Assembly (NCBI RefSeq): GCF_007859765.1
Contig: NZ_SIHJ01000001.1
Coordinates: forward strand, 2,929,075 to 2,993,074
Source: Posidoniimonas corsicana
Lineage (GTDB): Bacteria; Planctomycetota; Planctomycetia; Pirellulales; Lacipirellulaceae
Reading direction: 5' to 3'
DNA length: 64,000 bases
Positions within the stretch are counted from its first letter, which is position 1. Each line of letters starts with the position of its first letter. Below are positions 1 through 9,822 of this stretch, piece by piece. Below the pieces are notes generated by a model. The model did not search any database. It had not been told where the DNA came from and was given only the letters and a program-made list of their open reading frames with translations. The position numbers were made by a program, and so were the translations under genes.

Positions 1-63
1 CCGGGCGACCGGCCGATCGAGATCATCGACGGCGGCCTCGTCCGGAAAGAACTGCTCGCGTAG
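1..63 (+). CDS. C-terminal end of a probable DUF1501 protein (partial)
   Basis: Only the last 20 codons are visible, ending at the TAG at 61-63; the tail reads GDRPIEIIDGG...ELLA. DUF1501 proteins (secreted, Tat-type, sulfatase-like fold) often end in a short 'grP...GGxv..eLL' tail and are commonly encoded beside DUF1549/DUF1553 proteins and PPC proteins, as here. The assignment rests mainly on context, because 20 residues cannot identify a family. It runs in the same direction as the next gene, with 48 bp between them, so it is probably the first visible member of that operon. Confidence 0.45.
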   Translation, partial: PGDRPIEIIDGGLVRKELLA

Positions 64-111
64 ACCGCCGCCTATCAGCCACGTGTCGCTTCACTTCAGG
101 GGGAATCGAAG

Positions 112-2451
112 GTGAACCAGACCGCAGCCAAGACGTTGATCCTTGCCGTGCTGCTGGCCGTCGCGGCCACCGCGGCGGCGTACGAACCCCGGCTGAGCCG
201 GCTCGAGCCCGCCGGCGGTCAGCGCGGGACCGAGCTGAACGTCGACTTCGTCGGCGGCCGCGTCGGGATCGATCCCGAAGAAGTCGTCTTCTACGAGCCG
301 GGTGTGCAAACGGCGGCGCTGGAACGGGTAGACGACAACCGCGTGCGGGTGAAACTGGCGATTGCGCCCGATTGCCCCCTCGGCCGCCACGCGGTGAGGC
401 TGCGGACCAAGAGCGGGCTGAGCGAGATCCGCACCTTCCACATCGGCGCGCTGCCCGAAGCGAAGGAGGCCGACCCTAACGACTCGGTCCAGGCTCCGCA
501 GGAGGTGGCCTTCAACTCGACCATCAACGGCGTGGTGAAACGCGAGGACGTGGATGTGTTCGCGTTCAACGCCGAGGAGGGACAGCGAGTATCGGTCGAG
601 GTCGAGGGGCTGCGGATGGGCCGCACGTTCTTCGATCCAGTGATCGAGCTGCTGGACGAAAGCGGCGGGGTCATTGCCCACTGCGACGACGCCGCGGCCG
701 CCCACCAGGACGCGTTCCTGTCGATCACGGCGCCCAAGACCGGCCGCTACCTGGTGCGGCTCCGCGAATCCGCCTACCGCGGCGACGACAACTGCATCTA
801 CCGCCTCCACATCGGCGACTTCCCCCGCCCCGCGGCCGTGTTCCCGCCCGCCGCCGGCCGCGGCGAGGAGGTGACCGTCCGGTGGATCGACGCGGGCGGC
901 GGCGAGCAGCAGGTGCGGATGCCCCCCGAGGGCGACGAGTACGCCTACTGGGCCGAAGACGAACGCGGCGTGGCGCCGTCGTCGCTGCCGATCAAGCTGC
1001 TCGACACGCCGCCAGCGCTGGACATCGAGCCCAACAATAGCCGCAAAGAGCCGACGCCCATGTCGGTCCCCGGCGGCGCGGTCGGCGTGATCGGCGAGGC
1101 CAACGATCAGGACTGGTATTCCTTCGAGGGCAAGAAAGGGCAGGTCTGGGAGCTGCGTGTGCGTGCCCGCGAGCTCCGCTCGCCGCTTGACGCGGTGCTG
1201 CGGGTGCGGAAGGCGGACGGCGGCAACCTGGCCGGCAACGACGACGATCGCGGCGCCCCCGACAGCTACATCCGCTTCACCGTGCCGGAGGACGGCAAGT
1301 ACCTGCTGCAGGTGGAAGACCGCCTGCAGCGCGGCGCCGAGGACTTTGTCTACTTCCTCGAGGCAGCCGAGCGGACCGCCATCGCCGAAGTGAAAATCGA
1401 AGAGCGGCGCCGCTACGAGGCAACCGTCCTAGAGGTTCCCCGCGGGGGCAAGACCGCCGCGCTCCTAACGCTGACGCGCCGCGATCTGGGCGGCGACCTG
1501 AACGTCACACTCAAAAACCTGCCCGAGGGCGTCACCGCCGAGGTGTTTCCGCTGGCGGGTAACTATAACCGGTTGCCGGTAGTGTTCTCAGCCGCCGAGG
1601 ACGCGCCACTGGCGGCGTCGCTCTCGCCGATGGAGGTAACCAAGGTCGAAGACGAGCAGGACATCCTCACCAAGGTCGCCCAGCAGACCTGGTTCGCCCG
1701 CGGACGCAACAACCGGCCGATGTGGAGCCACTTCGCCGAGCGCGTACCGGTCGCGGTCACCGAGTCACTGCCGTTCCGCCTACGCATCGAAGAGACCCAC
1801 TCCCCACTGGTCCAGGGCGGGTCCAAGAACCTGAAGATCATCGCCGACCGCGACGAGGGCTTCGACGAGTCGATCCGCATCTACACGCTCTACAACCCTC
1901 CTGGCGTGTCCTCCAACCGTTCCCGCTCTATCACCAAGGGCAAGAACGAGGCGATTATCCCCGCCACCGCCAACGGCAACGCCCGCACCGGCGAATGGCA
2001 GATGACGGTCGTGGGCGAGCTGAACTCGGGCGGTCGGGTCTACGCCTGCACGCCGTTTATGCCGCTGACGGTGGCCGAGCCGTACTTCGACATGAAGGTG
2101 CCCACGGTGAACGCCAAGCAGGGCGAGTCGGCCGAGCTAACGCTCGAGCTCAACCAGCGGCACGAGTTCGACGGCGAGGCCGAGCTGAAGCTCGCGCGGC
2201 TGCCGCCCGGCGTGACCGCCGAGCCGGTCAGGGTCACCAAGGACGCCACGTCCGCCACGTTCGCCCTCACCATTGCCGCCGACGCCAAGCCGGGCCGCCA
2301 CCGTGGCCTGGGCTGCCAAGCGCAGCTGACCGTGGCCGACGAGCCGGTTGTGTACACGCAGGGCTACGCCGAGGTGCGGGTCGACGCCCGCCCGGCCGAC
2401 CCCGCGGCCACCGCCGGCGCGCCCCCCAACAACAATGGAGGTCAGTCATGA
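112..2451 (+). CDS. Secreted PPC-domain protein
   Basis: 779 aa, probably exported: a GTG start is preceded by a G-rich ribosome site (GGGGGAATCGAAG) and followed by a signal peptide ending near residue 24 (…AATAAA|YEP). Two bacterial pre-peptidase C-terminal (PPC) beta-sandwich domains are visible at about 115-235 and 303-400, each opening with the 'E.DPND/IEPNN' signature and containing the D.D.(V/Y)(A/S)F core. The C-terminal half resembles Ig-like sandwich repeats rather than a peptidase, and I see no protease catalytic motif, so it is probably a binding or structural partner. Its stop codon overlaps the next start (ATGA at 2448-2451), implying translational coupling to the DUF1549/DUF1553 protein. 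Confidence 0.85.
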   Translation: MNQTAAKTLILAVLLAVAATAAAYEPRLSRLEPAGGQRGTELNVDFVGGRVGIDPEEVVFYEPGVQTAALERVDDNRVRVKLAIAPDCPLGRHAVRLRTKSGLSEIRTFHIGALPEAKEADPNDSVQAPQEVAFNSTINGVVKREDVDVFAFNAEEGQRVSVEVEGLRMGRTFFDPVIELLDESGGVIAHCDDAAAAHQDAFLSITAPKTGRYLVRLRESAYRGDDNCIYRLHIGDFPRPAAVFPPAAGRGEEVTVRWIDAGGGEQQVRMPPEGDEYAYWAEDERGVAPSSLPIKLLDTPPALDIEPNNSRKEPTPMSVPGGAVGVIGEANDQDWYSFEGKKGQVWELRVRARELRSPLDAVLRVRKADGGNLAGNDDDRGAPDSYIRFTVPEDGKYLLQVEDRLQRGAEDFVYFLEAAERTAIAEVKIEERRRYEATVLEVPRGGKTAALLTLTRRDLGGDLNVTLKNLPEGVTAEVFPLAGNYNRLPVVFSAAEDAPLAASLSPMEVTKVEDEQDILTKVAQQTWFARGRNNRPMWSHFAERVPVAVTESLPFRLRIEETHSPLVQGGSKNLKIIADRDEGFDESIRIYTLYNPPGVSSNRSRSITKGKNEAIIPATANGNARTGEWQMTVVGELNSGGRVYACTPFMPLTVAEPYFDMKVPTVNAKQGESAELTLELNQRHEFDGEAELKLARLPPGVTAEPVRVTKDATSATFALTIAADAKPGRHRGLGCQAQLTVADEPVVYTQGYAEVRVDARPADPAATAGAPPNNNGGQS

Positions 2452-4895
2452 CCACTTGCCGCAGAGCCCTTGTGCTGGTGCTCGCCACGTGCGCACCGGC
2501 CCTTGCCGAGACCGCGCCGACCGAGTTCGTCCGGCTAGAGGTCTACCCGCCGCAGATCATGCTGGACCACGCCGCCGACACGCAGCGGGTGGTGGCGATC
2601 GCCAGCCGCGCCGACGGGATGACCCTCGACGTCACGGACCTGGCCAACTGGCGGGTCGACCCCGAGCACGGCGAGCCCGACGCGGTCCGCCTGGAGTCGG
2701 GCGTGCTGTCGGGCGGCGCCAACGGCGTGGCCCGCGTATCGGCCGAGTTCGCCGGTTTGACCGCTATGGTCGACGCGCACTCCGCCGCCGACACGCCCGC
2801 CCCGCCGGTCAGCTTCCGCCACGACGTGATGCCGGTCTTCATGCGTGCTGGGTGCAACGCGGGCGGGTGCCACGGCGCCTCACGCGGCAAGGACGGGTTC
2901 CGGCTGTCGCTGTTCGGGTTCGACCCGGCCGGCGACCACCACCGCCTGACCCGCGAGATGACCGCCCGCAGGCTCAACCCCTCGCTGCCCGACGAGAGCC
3001 TGATGCTGGAGAAGGCCATCGCCGCGGTGCCGCACTCCGGCGGCAAGCTCTTCGACCAGGAAAGCGTCTACTACCAGAAGCTGCGGGACTGGGTCGCCGC
3101 CGGCTCTCCAAACGATGTCGCCGAGGCGCCCACCGTGACTTCGCTCTCCATCTACCCGCCCGCCGCCGCGGTCGGAGCGGGCGGGCAGTCGCAGCGGTTC
3201 ATCGCTGTCGCGCAGTACTCCGACGGCGCCACCCGCGACGTCACCCACCTGGCCGTGTTCCAGTCCAACAACGACGTCAGCGCCGCCATCGACGACATGG
3301 GCCTGGTCACCTCCGGCAAGCGGGGCGAGGCGTTCGTGATGGCCCGCTTCGACACCCACACCGTCGGCAGCCAGGTGCTGGTGCTGCCCAGCGGCCAGCC
3401 CTTCGAGCCGGTCGACGAACTGCCCGCCAACTACGTCGACGAGCTGGTCGGGCAGAAGCTCCAAACGCTGCGGATCAACCCCAGCCCGCTGGCCGACGAC
3501 GAGGAGTTCCTCCGCCGCGTCACGATCGACATTGCCGGCCGCCTGCCGACCGTCGACGAGCGGAAAGTGTTCCTCGAGGACGCCGACCCCGCCAAACGAG
3601 CCGCCAAGATCGACGAGCTGCTGGCCGGGACCGAGTTTGCTCAGGTCTGGGCCGCCAAGTGGTGCGACCTGCTGATGGTCCGCGAGCTGCCCAACCGCGT
3701 CGAGTACAAGCCGATGTTCCTGTACTCGCAGTGGGTCACCGAGCAGATCGCCCAGGACCGCCCGTTCGACCAGGTGGTCCGCGACCTGATCGGCGCCAGC
3801 GGCACCAGCTTCGACACGCCGCAGGTCAACTTCTACCAGGCCGAACCGGACCAGAAAAAGATTGCGGAGAACGTGGCGCAGGTGTTCCTCGGGATCCGCA
3901 TCCAGTGCGCCCAGTGCCACAACCACCCATTCGACCGCTGGACCATGGACGACTACTACGCGTTCACCGCGTTCTTTAGTCAGATCTCACGGAAGCAAGG
4001 CGAGGACTACCGCGAGGTGCTGGTCTACAACCGCGGCAGCGGCGAGTCGAAGCACCCCGTGACCGGCCAGTCGATGGCGCCCAAGTTCCTCGGTGACGAG
4101 GCCCCCGACACCAAGGGCAAGGACCGCCGGGTGGTGGCCGCCGACTGGATCGCCGCGTCGGAGAACCCCTACTTCGCCACAAGCGTCGCCAACCGAGTGT
4201 GGGCGCACTTCCTGGGACGCGGCGTGGTGGAGCCGGTCGACGACATCCGCGTCAGCAACCCGCCCAGCAACCCGGCGCTGTTCGACGCGCTCGGCGAGCG
4301 GTTCGTGGAGTCGGGCTTCAGCCTCCGGGCCCTGGTTCGGGACATCTGCAACTCCAACGCCTACCAGCGGTCGTGCGAGCCGAACGACTCGAACGCAACC
4401 GACACGAGCAACTTCGCCCGCGCGATGCCGCGGCGGATCCCGGCGGAGTCGCTGTGGGACTGCCTGAGCCAGGCCACCGCGTCCAAGCAGGACAAGCTGC
4501 CCGGCCTGCCACCGGGCGCCAAGGCGACCCAGATCGCCGACGGCTCCAAGGGCAACTATTTCCTGAAGACCTTTGGCAAGGCCAGCCGCGAGTCGGTCTG
4601 CGCATGTGGCGCAGTCACCGAGCCGACGCTCTCCCAGGCGCTGCACATGCTCAACGGCGACGCCACGCAGGGCAAGATCAACCGCGGCAAGCTGGTCAGC
4701 GAGTGGCTCTCCCAGGATCTCACGAACGACCAGATCATCGACCAGATCTACCTCCGCTGCCTGAGTCGCACGCCCAGCGCTGAGGAGAAGCAGAAGCTGG
4801 TTGGCCTCACGCCCGACGGGGACGGTCGAGAGCAGGCCCTAAAGGACGTGTTCTGGGCGGTGCTCAACTCGAGGGAGTTCCTGTTCAACCACTAG
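2448..4895 (+). CDS. DUF1549/DUF1553 protein with cytochrome c-like motifs
   Basis: 815 aa. The reading frame is open further upstream, but the ATG at 2448 overlaps the previous stop as ATGA and opens a signal peptide (…APALA|ETAP). Order: Ig-like segment; planctomycete cytochrome-type motif CNAGGCH at residues 136-142; second Ig-like (Big2-type) segment near 225-320; DUF1549 from about 330 ('D(E)LV..KL..L.I.PSPL'); a second heme-like CAQCHNHPFD; and DUF1553 to the end (ANRVWAHFLGRG, 'SNAYQRS'). Such proteins are abundant in planctomycetes and are thought to work in extracytoplasmic redox or polysaccharide degradation; no reaction is established. It forms a cluster with the PPC gene upstream and the PSC1-WD40 gene downstream. 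Confidence 0.92.
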   Translation: MTTCRRALVLVLATCAPALAETAPTEFVRLEVYPPQIMLDHAADTQRVVAIASRADGMTLDVTDLANWRVDPEHGEPDAVRLESGVLSGGANGVARVSAEFAGLTAMVDAHSAADTPAPPVSFRHDVMPVFMRAGCNAGGCHGASRGKDGFRLSLFGFDPAGDHHRLTREMTARRLNPSLPDESLMLEKAIAAVPHSGGKLFDQESVYYQKLRDWVAAGSPNDVAEAPTVTSLSIYPPAAAVGAGGQSQRFIAVAQYSDGATRDVTHLAVFQSNNDVSAAIDDMGLVTSGKRGEAFVMARFDTHTVGSQVLVLPSGQPFEPVDELPANYVDELVGQKLQTLRINPSPLADDEEFLRRVTIDIAGRLPTVDERKVFLEDADPAKRAAKIDELLAGTEFAQVWAAKWCDLLMVRELPNRVEYKPMFLYSQWVTEQIAQDRPFDQVVRDLIGASGTSFDTPQVNFYQAEPDQKKIAENVAQVFLGIRIQCAQCHNHPFDRWTMDDYYAFTAFFSQISRKQGEDYREVLVYNRGSGESKHPVTGQSMAPKFLGDEAPDTKGKDRRVVAADWIAASENPYFATSVANRVWAHFLGRGVVEPVDDIRVSNPPSNPALFDALGERFVESGFSLRALVRDICNSNAYQRSCEPNDSNATDTSNFARAMPRRIPAESLWDCLSQATASKQDKLPGLPPGAKATQIADGSKGNYFLKTFGKASRESVCACGAVTEPTLSQALHMLNGDATQGKINRGKLVSEWLSQDLTNDQIIDQIYLRCLSRTPSAEEKQKLVGLTPDGDGREQALKDVFWAVLNSREFLFNH

Positions 4896-4987
4896 CCAAC
4901 CTATTCCCGGCGGAGCCAGGGGCGACGAGGTGAATGGACTGCCGAGCGCCCGTGCTACGAAACCTGTAACTCTCAAGAGACAGCGCC

Positions 4988-7402
4988 TTGCGATACACCC
5001 ACCCGACCCTCGCCACCCTCTCCGCCGTGTTCTGCTGCGCCCCCGCGCTGGTGGCCGACGAGAAGATCACGTTCGACCAGCACGTGGCGCCGATCCTCCG
5101 CCAGCACTGCCAGGCCTGCCACAGCCAGGACGACGCGTCGGGCGGCCTAGCGCTGGACGACTACAACGCGACACTGGCGGGCGGCGCCGGCGGCGAGGTG
5201 CTCGCCTCGGCGGACGTCGGCGGGTCGCGGTTGTGGAAGTTGGTGAACCACGAGGAGCAGCCCTACATGCCGCCGGGCGGCGAGAAGATCCCTGGCGACC
5301 AGCTCAAGATCCTCCAGCAGTGGATCGAAGGCGGCCTGCTGAAGGACGCAGGATCAAAGCCGAAGCCGAGCGCCAAACCGGCCATCGCCGCGGTCGCGAC
5401 CGACAACTCGGGCAAGCCGGTCGGCGAACCCGCCATGCCAACCGGCCTGTACCGCCAGCCAGTGGTGACCGCCGACCACGCCGGCCCGGCGCCGTCGCTG
5501 GCCGCCAGCCGGTGGGCGCCGGTCGTGGCGGTCCCCTGGCAAAGGCAGGTCTCGTTCTACCACACCGACACGCACCAGTTGCTGGGCATCGTCCCGTACG
5601 TCGACGGCGTCCCCCAGGTGGTCCGGTTCAGCCGCGACGGCAGCCTGCTGCTGGTCGCCGGCGGGCGCCACGCCAAGCTCGGCAACGCCGCGCTGTACGA
5701 CGTAAAGAGCGGCGCCCGGCTGGCCACTATCGGCGACGAGCTGGACATCGTGCTCGCAGCCGACATCAGCCCCGACAAGTTAATGGTCGCCATCGGCGGG
5801 CCCAAGAAGAAGGTGCGGGTGTACCGCGTGGCCGACGGCGAGCAGGCGTACCAGCTCGGCAAGCACACCGACTGGATCACCGCCCTGGCATTCAGCCCGG
5901 ACGGCAAGCTGATCGCCACTGGCGACCGCGCGACGGGCCTCCGCACGTGGGACGCGGCCGCGGGCAACGAGCGCAACGACCTCCGCGGACACAGCGGCGC
6001 AATCACGTCGGTCGCGTGGCGGGCGGACTCTTCGGTGCTGGCGTCGACCAGCGAGGACGGCTCGGTGCGGCTCTGGGACGCCGCGGGCAACTCGATCAAG
6101 TCGTTCGAGGCGCACGGCGGCGGGGCGATGTCGGCCGCGTTCGCCAGCGACGGGCGGATCGTCACCGCGGGACGGGACAAGAAGGTGAAGCTGTGGAAAC
6201 CGGACGGCGGCCACTTGGCCGACCTGACCCAGCTGAACGACATCGCCCTGGCGGCCGTGTTCACGCACAACGGCGAGCAGGTGATCGCGTCCGACTATAC
6301 CGGCGAGGTCCGCGTGGTGGGCGTCGAAGACAAACAAACCAACGCGACGCTGGCGCCCAACCCGCCGACCATCGACGACCGCCTCGCCGCCGCGGCCCAG
6401 GCAGTCCAAGCGCACTCGCAGACACTAGTGGAGGCCAAGCAGAACAACGACGCCGCGCAGCAGGCGGTCGAGCAGGGCGAGTCCGCCCACGCCGACTACC
6501 AGCAGAAGCTGGCGGCCGCCAAGGAGGCCGCCGAACGACAGTCCGCCAAACTGGCGGATCAGGATCAGTCGCTAACCGCCGCCAAGGCCTACGCCGACGC
6601 GTCGCTGAAGGCGTTCGAGGCGGCGCAGAAGCAGTTCGCAACCGCCGAGAAACAGCTAGCATCGTTCCGTGAGGAGCAGGACGCCGACCCGCCCACCGAA
6701 GGCGATGCCGAAGCGTCCGACGAGGCGGCGGCCCGGCTGGCCGAGCTCGAGGCCGCCTACAGCGACGCCAGCGGCGCGGTCGCCAAACAGGAAGCTGAAT
6801 CGCAGCGGGCCCGGCAGCAGGCGGACGCCGCGGCGCGGTCGCAGCAGGCGGCGAAGAACCGATCGGACGAGGCGAACAACCAGCTGGCGGCGGTTGAACA
6901 GCTGCAGGCTGGCCTGCCCAACCTGGAGAGACTTCGGGCCACCAAGGCTGAGTCCGACGCCGCCGCCAAACAAGCCGCCGAGCAGGGGACGCGGCTCGCG
7001 TCCGAGCAGAAGGAACTTGCCGCCGAGCTGGAGGCGTTCTCGCAGGCAATGGCCCGCCTGACCGATGAGGCGCAGCAGCGGGCGGCGAGCCAAACGGAAG
7101 TCGCCCAGTCGCTCGGCGCCGCGCAGGCCGTGCGGCAGGCCGCCGCCGAGGCGGCCGAGGCCAAGGCCCAGTCGGTCGCCCAAACCAAGGCCCGGCTGGA
7201 CGAGATCAAGCAACAACTCAGGTCGCTTCAGGCTGAGCAGCGCGAGCTCTCCGCTGCCCTCAAGTCAAGCGACGAGAGGCTTGCCGAGATCGCCGAGCAG
7301 ATGAGCGAGGCCGAGCGGCAGTCCCAGATCGCCGAGTCGCAGGTGCGGGACTTCACCGCGGCCGAGGCAATGCGCAAAGCGTATGCCGAAGCCCAAGAGT
7401 AG
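4988..7402 (+). CDS. PSC1 cytochrome-like / WD40 / coiled-coil protein
   Basis: 804 aa, TTG start at 4988, the only start that retains the signal peptide (…CCAPALVA|DEK). Domains: planctomycete cytochrome C (PSC1) with C41-Q-A-C44-H45 and the distal 'YMPPGG' methionine region; WD40/beta-propeller repeats from about 150 to 450 (clear blades 'HTDWITALAFSPDGK' and 'GHSGAITSVAWRADSS'); then about 340 residues of Ala/Glu/Gln-rich sequence with heptad character, predicted as a long coiled coil. PSC1-WD40 pairs are typical next to DUF1549/DUF1553 genes; the very long coiled coil is less usual. Probably a periplasmic redox or scaffold protein of the same cluster. The leader (4896-4987) shows only a weak AAGAGA ribosome site. 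Confidence 0.88.
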   Translation: MRYTHPTLATLSAVFCCAPALVADEKITFDQHVAPILRQHCQACHSQDDASGGLALDDYNATLAGGAGGEVLASADVGGSRLWKLVNHEEQPYMPPGGEKIPGDQLKILQQWIEGGLLKDAGSKPKPSAKPAIAAVATDNSGKPVGEPAMPTGLYRQPVVTADHAGPAPSLAASRWAPVVAVPWQRQVSFYHTDTHQLLGIVPYVDGVPQVVRFSRDGSLLLVAGGRHAKLGNAALYDVKSGARLATIGDELDIVLAADISPDKLMVAIGGPKKKVRVYRVADGEQAYQLGKHTDWITALAFSPDGKLIATGDRATGLRTWDAAAGNERNDLRGHSGAITSVAWRADSSVLASTSEDGSVRLWDAAGNSIKSFEAHGGGAMSAAFASDGRIVTAGRDKKVKLWKPDGGHLADLTQLNDIALAAVFTHNGEQVIASDYTGEVRVVGVEDKQTNATLAPNPPTIDDRLAAAAQAVQAHSQTLVEAKQNNDAAQQAVEQGESAHADYQQKLAAAKEAAERQSAKLADQDQSLTAAKAYADASLKAFEAAQKQFATAEKQLASFREEQDADPPTEGDAEASDEAAARLAELEAAYSDASGAVAKQEAESQRARQQADAAARSQQAAKNRSDEANNQLAAVEQLQAGLPNLERLRATKAESDAAAKQAAEQGTRLASEQKELAAELEAFSQAMARLTDEAQQRAASQTEVAQSLGAAQAVRQAAAEAAEAKAQSVAQTKARLDEIKQQLRSLQAEQRELSAALKSSDERLAEIAEQMSEAERQSQIAESQVRDFTAAEAMRKAYAEAQE

Positions 7403-7534
7403 CCCCGGGGGACGGCCACAGCGAGGCCCGCCGGCCACGTTCTAGCGGCTGCTGCAGTTAGAAAAGGTGCGTCAGAACTGTAAAAATTTGCGTGCCGGCA
7501 GTCGGGGAATGATGGGCAACCGCCGACCTACCCT

Positions 7535-7564
7535 TTGACTACCCGGCGTGGCGTGGGGCATAAT
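7535..7564 (+). promoter_or_regulatory. Sigma-70-type promoter for the SRP RNA
   Basis: TTGACT at 7535-7540 and CATAAT at 7559-7564 are separated by 18 bp, placing a transcript start near 7571, immediately before the SRP RNA stem. The stretch between the 7402 stop and this promoter holds nothing else that I can recognise. Confidence 0.65.
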
Positions 7565-7574
7565 GCGTCTCTAC

Positions 7575-7712
7575 ACGGCGGCCCTGCGGGGCGGCCGGCG
7601 AGGGGTCCCTGTGATGGGGATCATGCGAACCTGGTCAGGGTGGAAACGCAGCAGCCATAAGTTTGTGAACCAGGTGCGGGGGCCTCTCGCCGACCGCCGC
7701 GTCGCCGCCGAC
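7575..7712 (+). ncRNA. ffs: Bacterial small SRP RNA (4.5S type)
   Basis: The conserved SRP domain IV is readable at about 7625-7672: CGAACCTGGTCAGGG, GGAAACGCAGCAGCC and the closing GTGAACCAGG, which together form the Ffh-binding internal loops and a GGAA tetraloop. The flanks pair as a long stem: GCGG plus GGCGAGGGG near 7591-7605 with CCTCTCGCC and CCGC near 7683-7697, and CGGCGG near 7577 with CCGCCG near 7704. It scaffolds signal-recognition particle targeting with Ffh and FtsY. A location directly upstream of dnaX is common in bacteria. Ends are estimated to within about 10 nt from the stem and the promoter. Confidence 0.88.
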
Positions 7713-7841
7713 TCTTGATGTCGAGGCGTGGCCTACTAGAGTGTGGGCCCGGCTTTCGTCTTTCGCCGCCGGGCGCTCCGCCCACGGGCGTCAGTACACC
7801 TCCCACAGCCGGCCGCCGCGAGAGTGCCGGGAGTCACGGCC

Positions 7842-9776
7842 ATGCCCGAAACCCCTGCCGGCCCCCAAGACCCTCCGCGCGACGAGTACGTCGTCGTAGC
7901 GCGGCGGTACCGCCCGCAGACCTTTGACGAGCTGATCGGTCAGGGGCACGTCGCGCAGGCGCTTAAGCAGGCGATCGCCACCGGCAGGATAGGGCACGCG
8001 TACCTGTTCACCGGCGCCCGCGGCGTCGGCAAGACGTCCGCCGCGCGGATCCTGGCCAAGGCGCTCAACTGCACGGCCAACCCGGATGGGGGCCCGACCG
8101 CCACGCCGTGCAACCAGTGCGACGTCTGCCGGAGCGTTTCGACCGGCGACGATGTCGACGTACTGGAGATCGACGGCGCCAGTAATCGCGGCATCGACGA
8201 GATCCGCCAGCTCCGGCAGAACGTGGCGATCCGCCCCAGCCGGGCGCGGTTCAAGGTGTACATCATCGACGAGGTGCACATGCTCACCAAGGAGGCGTTC
8301 AACGCCCTCCTGAAGACGCTCGAAGAGCCGCCAGAGCATGTGAAGTTCGTGTTCGCCACCACCGAGCCGAACAAGATCCCCATCACGATCCTGTCCCGCT
8401 GCCAGCGGTTCGACTTCGCCGGCATCGAGTCGACCGCTATCCAGACTCGATTGGCGCAGATCGCCGAGTCCGAGGGCGTCGGCATCGACGCCGAAGCGCT
8501 GCAGATCCTCGCGATGCGCGCCGCCGGTTCGATGCGCGACAGCCAGTCGCTGCTCGAGCAGCTGCTGGCGGTTTCCGAGGGTTCGGTCACAGGCCACGAC
8601 GTCAACCAGCTGCTAGGGATCGCGCCCGCCCAAAGGGTCAGCGACCTAGCCCGCCGGCTCGCCGAACGCGACGCCGCGGGGGCGCTGGGCGAGCTGCACA
8701 GCGCGATCGCCGGCGGCGCGGACGTCGGTCAATTGCTTGACCAGCTGCTGGGCTACTTCCGAGACGTGATGGCGGTGTCGGTCGGAGCGGGGACGGACGC
8801 AGCGTTGTACGCGTTGCCGAGCCAATCGGAAGAACTGCAATCGCTCGCCCAGACGCTCGGGCCACAGACATTGCTGGCCGTGCTGCAGGTCCTCGACGAG
8901 ACCGCCGCGCGGCTCCGGGTGAGCGTCCACACCCGCACGCTGGCCGAGATGGCGATCGTGCGGGTCTGCCACCTCGAAGACCTCGACGACCTGGCCACGC
9001 TGGTGGCCAGCCTCCGCGACGGCGCGCCGCCGCCCCCCGCCGATCCGCCGGCCAAACGCCCTGCGCCGTCACCGGCGCCCACCTCGTCGGGCCCGACGCC
9101 GCCACGCCCGCCGGCGCCCACCGCCCAGCCGCCCGCGGCGCAATCAGACCGACCAACGCCGAACAGCACACCGGCGCCCCGCGCCGCGTCGGACCCGCCA
9201 CCGGCGCCGCCAGCACCCGAGACCAGCGAGTCGCCCGCCCCGACACCCTCGCCCGCGGCGCGACCCGCGTCCACCGGATCGCAAACGCCGACGGCTCCGC
9301 CGGCGTCGGACACCAGGCCCAGCCAGCCGATCGCTCCAACCGCGGTAGCGGAACCGCCGCCCCAACCCGCCATGGGCGAGACGCTCGACGGCGAGCGTCT
9401 TAAGCGCCTCTGGCGGGCCACGACCGAGCAGGTCGGCGGCATCCTCGGCAACCTGGCCGCGATGGCGGTCTCGGTCGACTCGATCGACGCCAACCGGGTG
9501 CGGGTGCGGTTCGACCGTCCGATGAGCCGCGATACCTGCGAGCAGCCCAACCACAAGCAGCAGCTCGAGTCGGCGCTCTCGTCCTGCGCCGGGCGGAGGC
9601 TGACGGTCGAGTTCGAGTCCGCCGCGCCCGCCGACAACGGCCCGGCGCCGCAGCGGATGACGCGTCGTCAACGCCAGGCGGAGATCGCGCAGCGGCCGTT
9701 CGTGCAAGCCGCGATGGAGCTGTTCGACGTGCCGCAAGAGAAGCTCAAGTACGTGCCGCCGGCCAGCGAGAAGTAG
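7842..9776 (+). CDS. dnaX: DNA polymerase III subunit tau/gamma
   Basis: 644 aa from ATG 7842; an in-frame ATG at 7743 would add an Arg-rich unconserved stretch and is not favoured. Clamp-loader AAA+ ATPase: RRYRPQTFDELIGQ opens the domain, Walker A GARGVGKT is at 58-65, zinc-module cysteines include C72 and CNQCDVC, DEVH is the Walker B motif and SRC the sensor/arginine-finger motif. A Pro/Ala-rich linker (about residues 395-510) precedes a C-terminal domain for polymerase contact. I see no obvious slippery A-run for a programmed gamma frameshift. It lies 3' of the SRP RNA and 46 bp before ybaB, a conserved arrangement. Confidence 0.96.
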   Translation: MPETPAGPQDPPRDEYVVVARRYRPQTFDELIGQGHVAQALKQAIATGRIGHAYLFTGARGVGKTSAARILAKALNCTANPDGGPTATPCNQCDVCRSVSTGDDVDVLEIDGASNRGIDEIRQLRQNVAIRPSRARFKVYIIDEVHMLTKEAFNALLKTLEEPPEHVKFVFATTEPNKIPITILSRCQRFDFAGIESTAIQTRLAQIAESEGVGIDAEALQILAMRAAGSMRDSQSLLEQLLAVSEGSVTGHDVNQLLGIAPAQRVSDLARRLAERDAAGALGELHSAIAGGADVGQLLDQLLGYFRDVMAVSVGAGTDAALYALPSQSEELQSLAQTLGPQTLLAVLQVLDETAARLRVSVHTRTLAEMAIVRVCHLEDLDDLATLVASLRDGAPPPPADPPAKRPAPSPAPTSSGPTPPRPPAPTAQPPAAQSDRPTPNSTPAPRAASDPPPAPPAPETSESPAPTPSPAARPASTGSQTPTAPPASDTRPSQPIAPTAVAEPPPQPAMGETLDGERLKRLWRATTEQVGGILGNLAAMAVSVDSIDANRVRVRFDRPMSRDTCEQPNHKQQLESALSSCAGRRLTVEFESAAPADNGPAPQRMTRRQRQAEIAQRPFVQAAMELFDVPQEKLKYVPPASEK

Positions 9777-9822
9777 CCCGGGCCGCGCCGCGGCCGCAAC
9801 CAAAGATTACCGGAGGAGAAGC

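Noticed and set aside
2348-3979. Long plus-strand open frame (543 codons) inside the DUF1549/1553 gene
   Set aside because: Arg/Pro-rich text typical of the shifted frame of GC-rich genes; the overlapping frame has conserved domains and a signal peptide.
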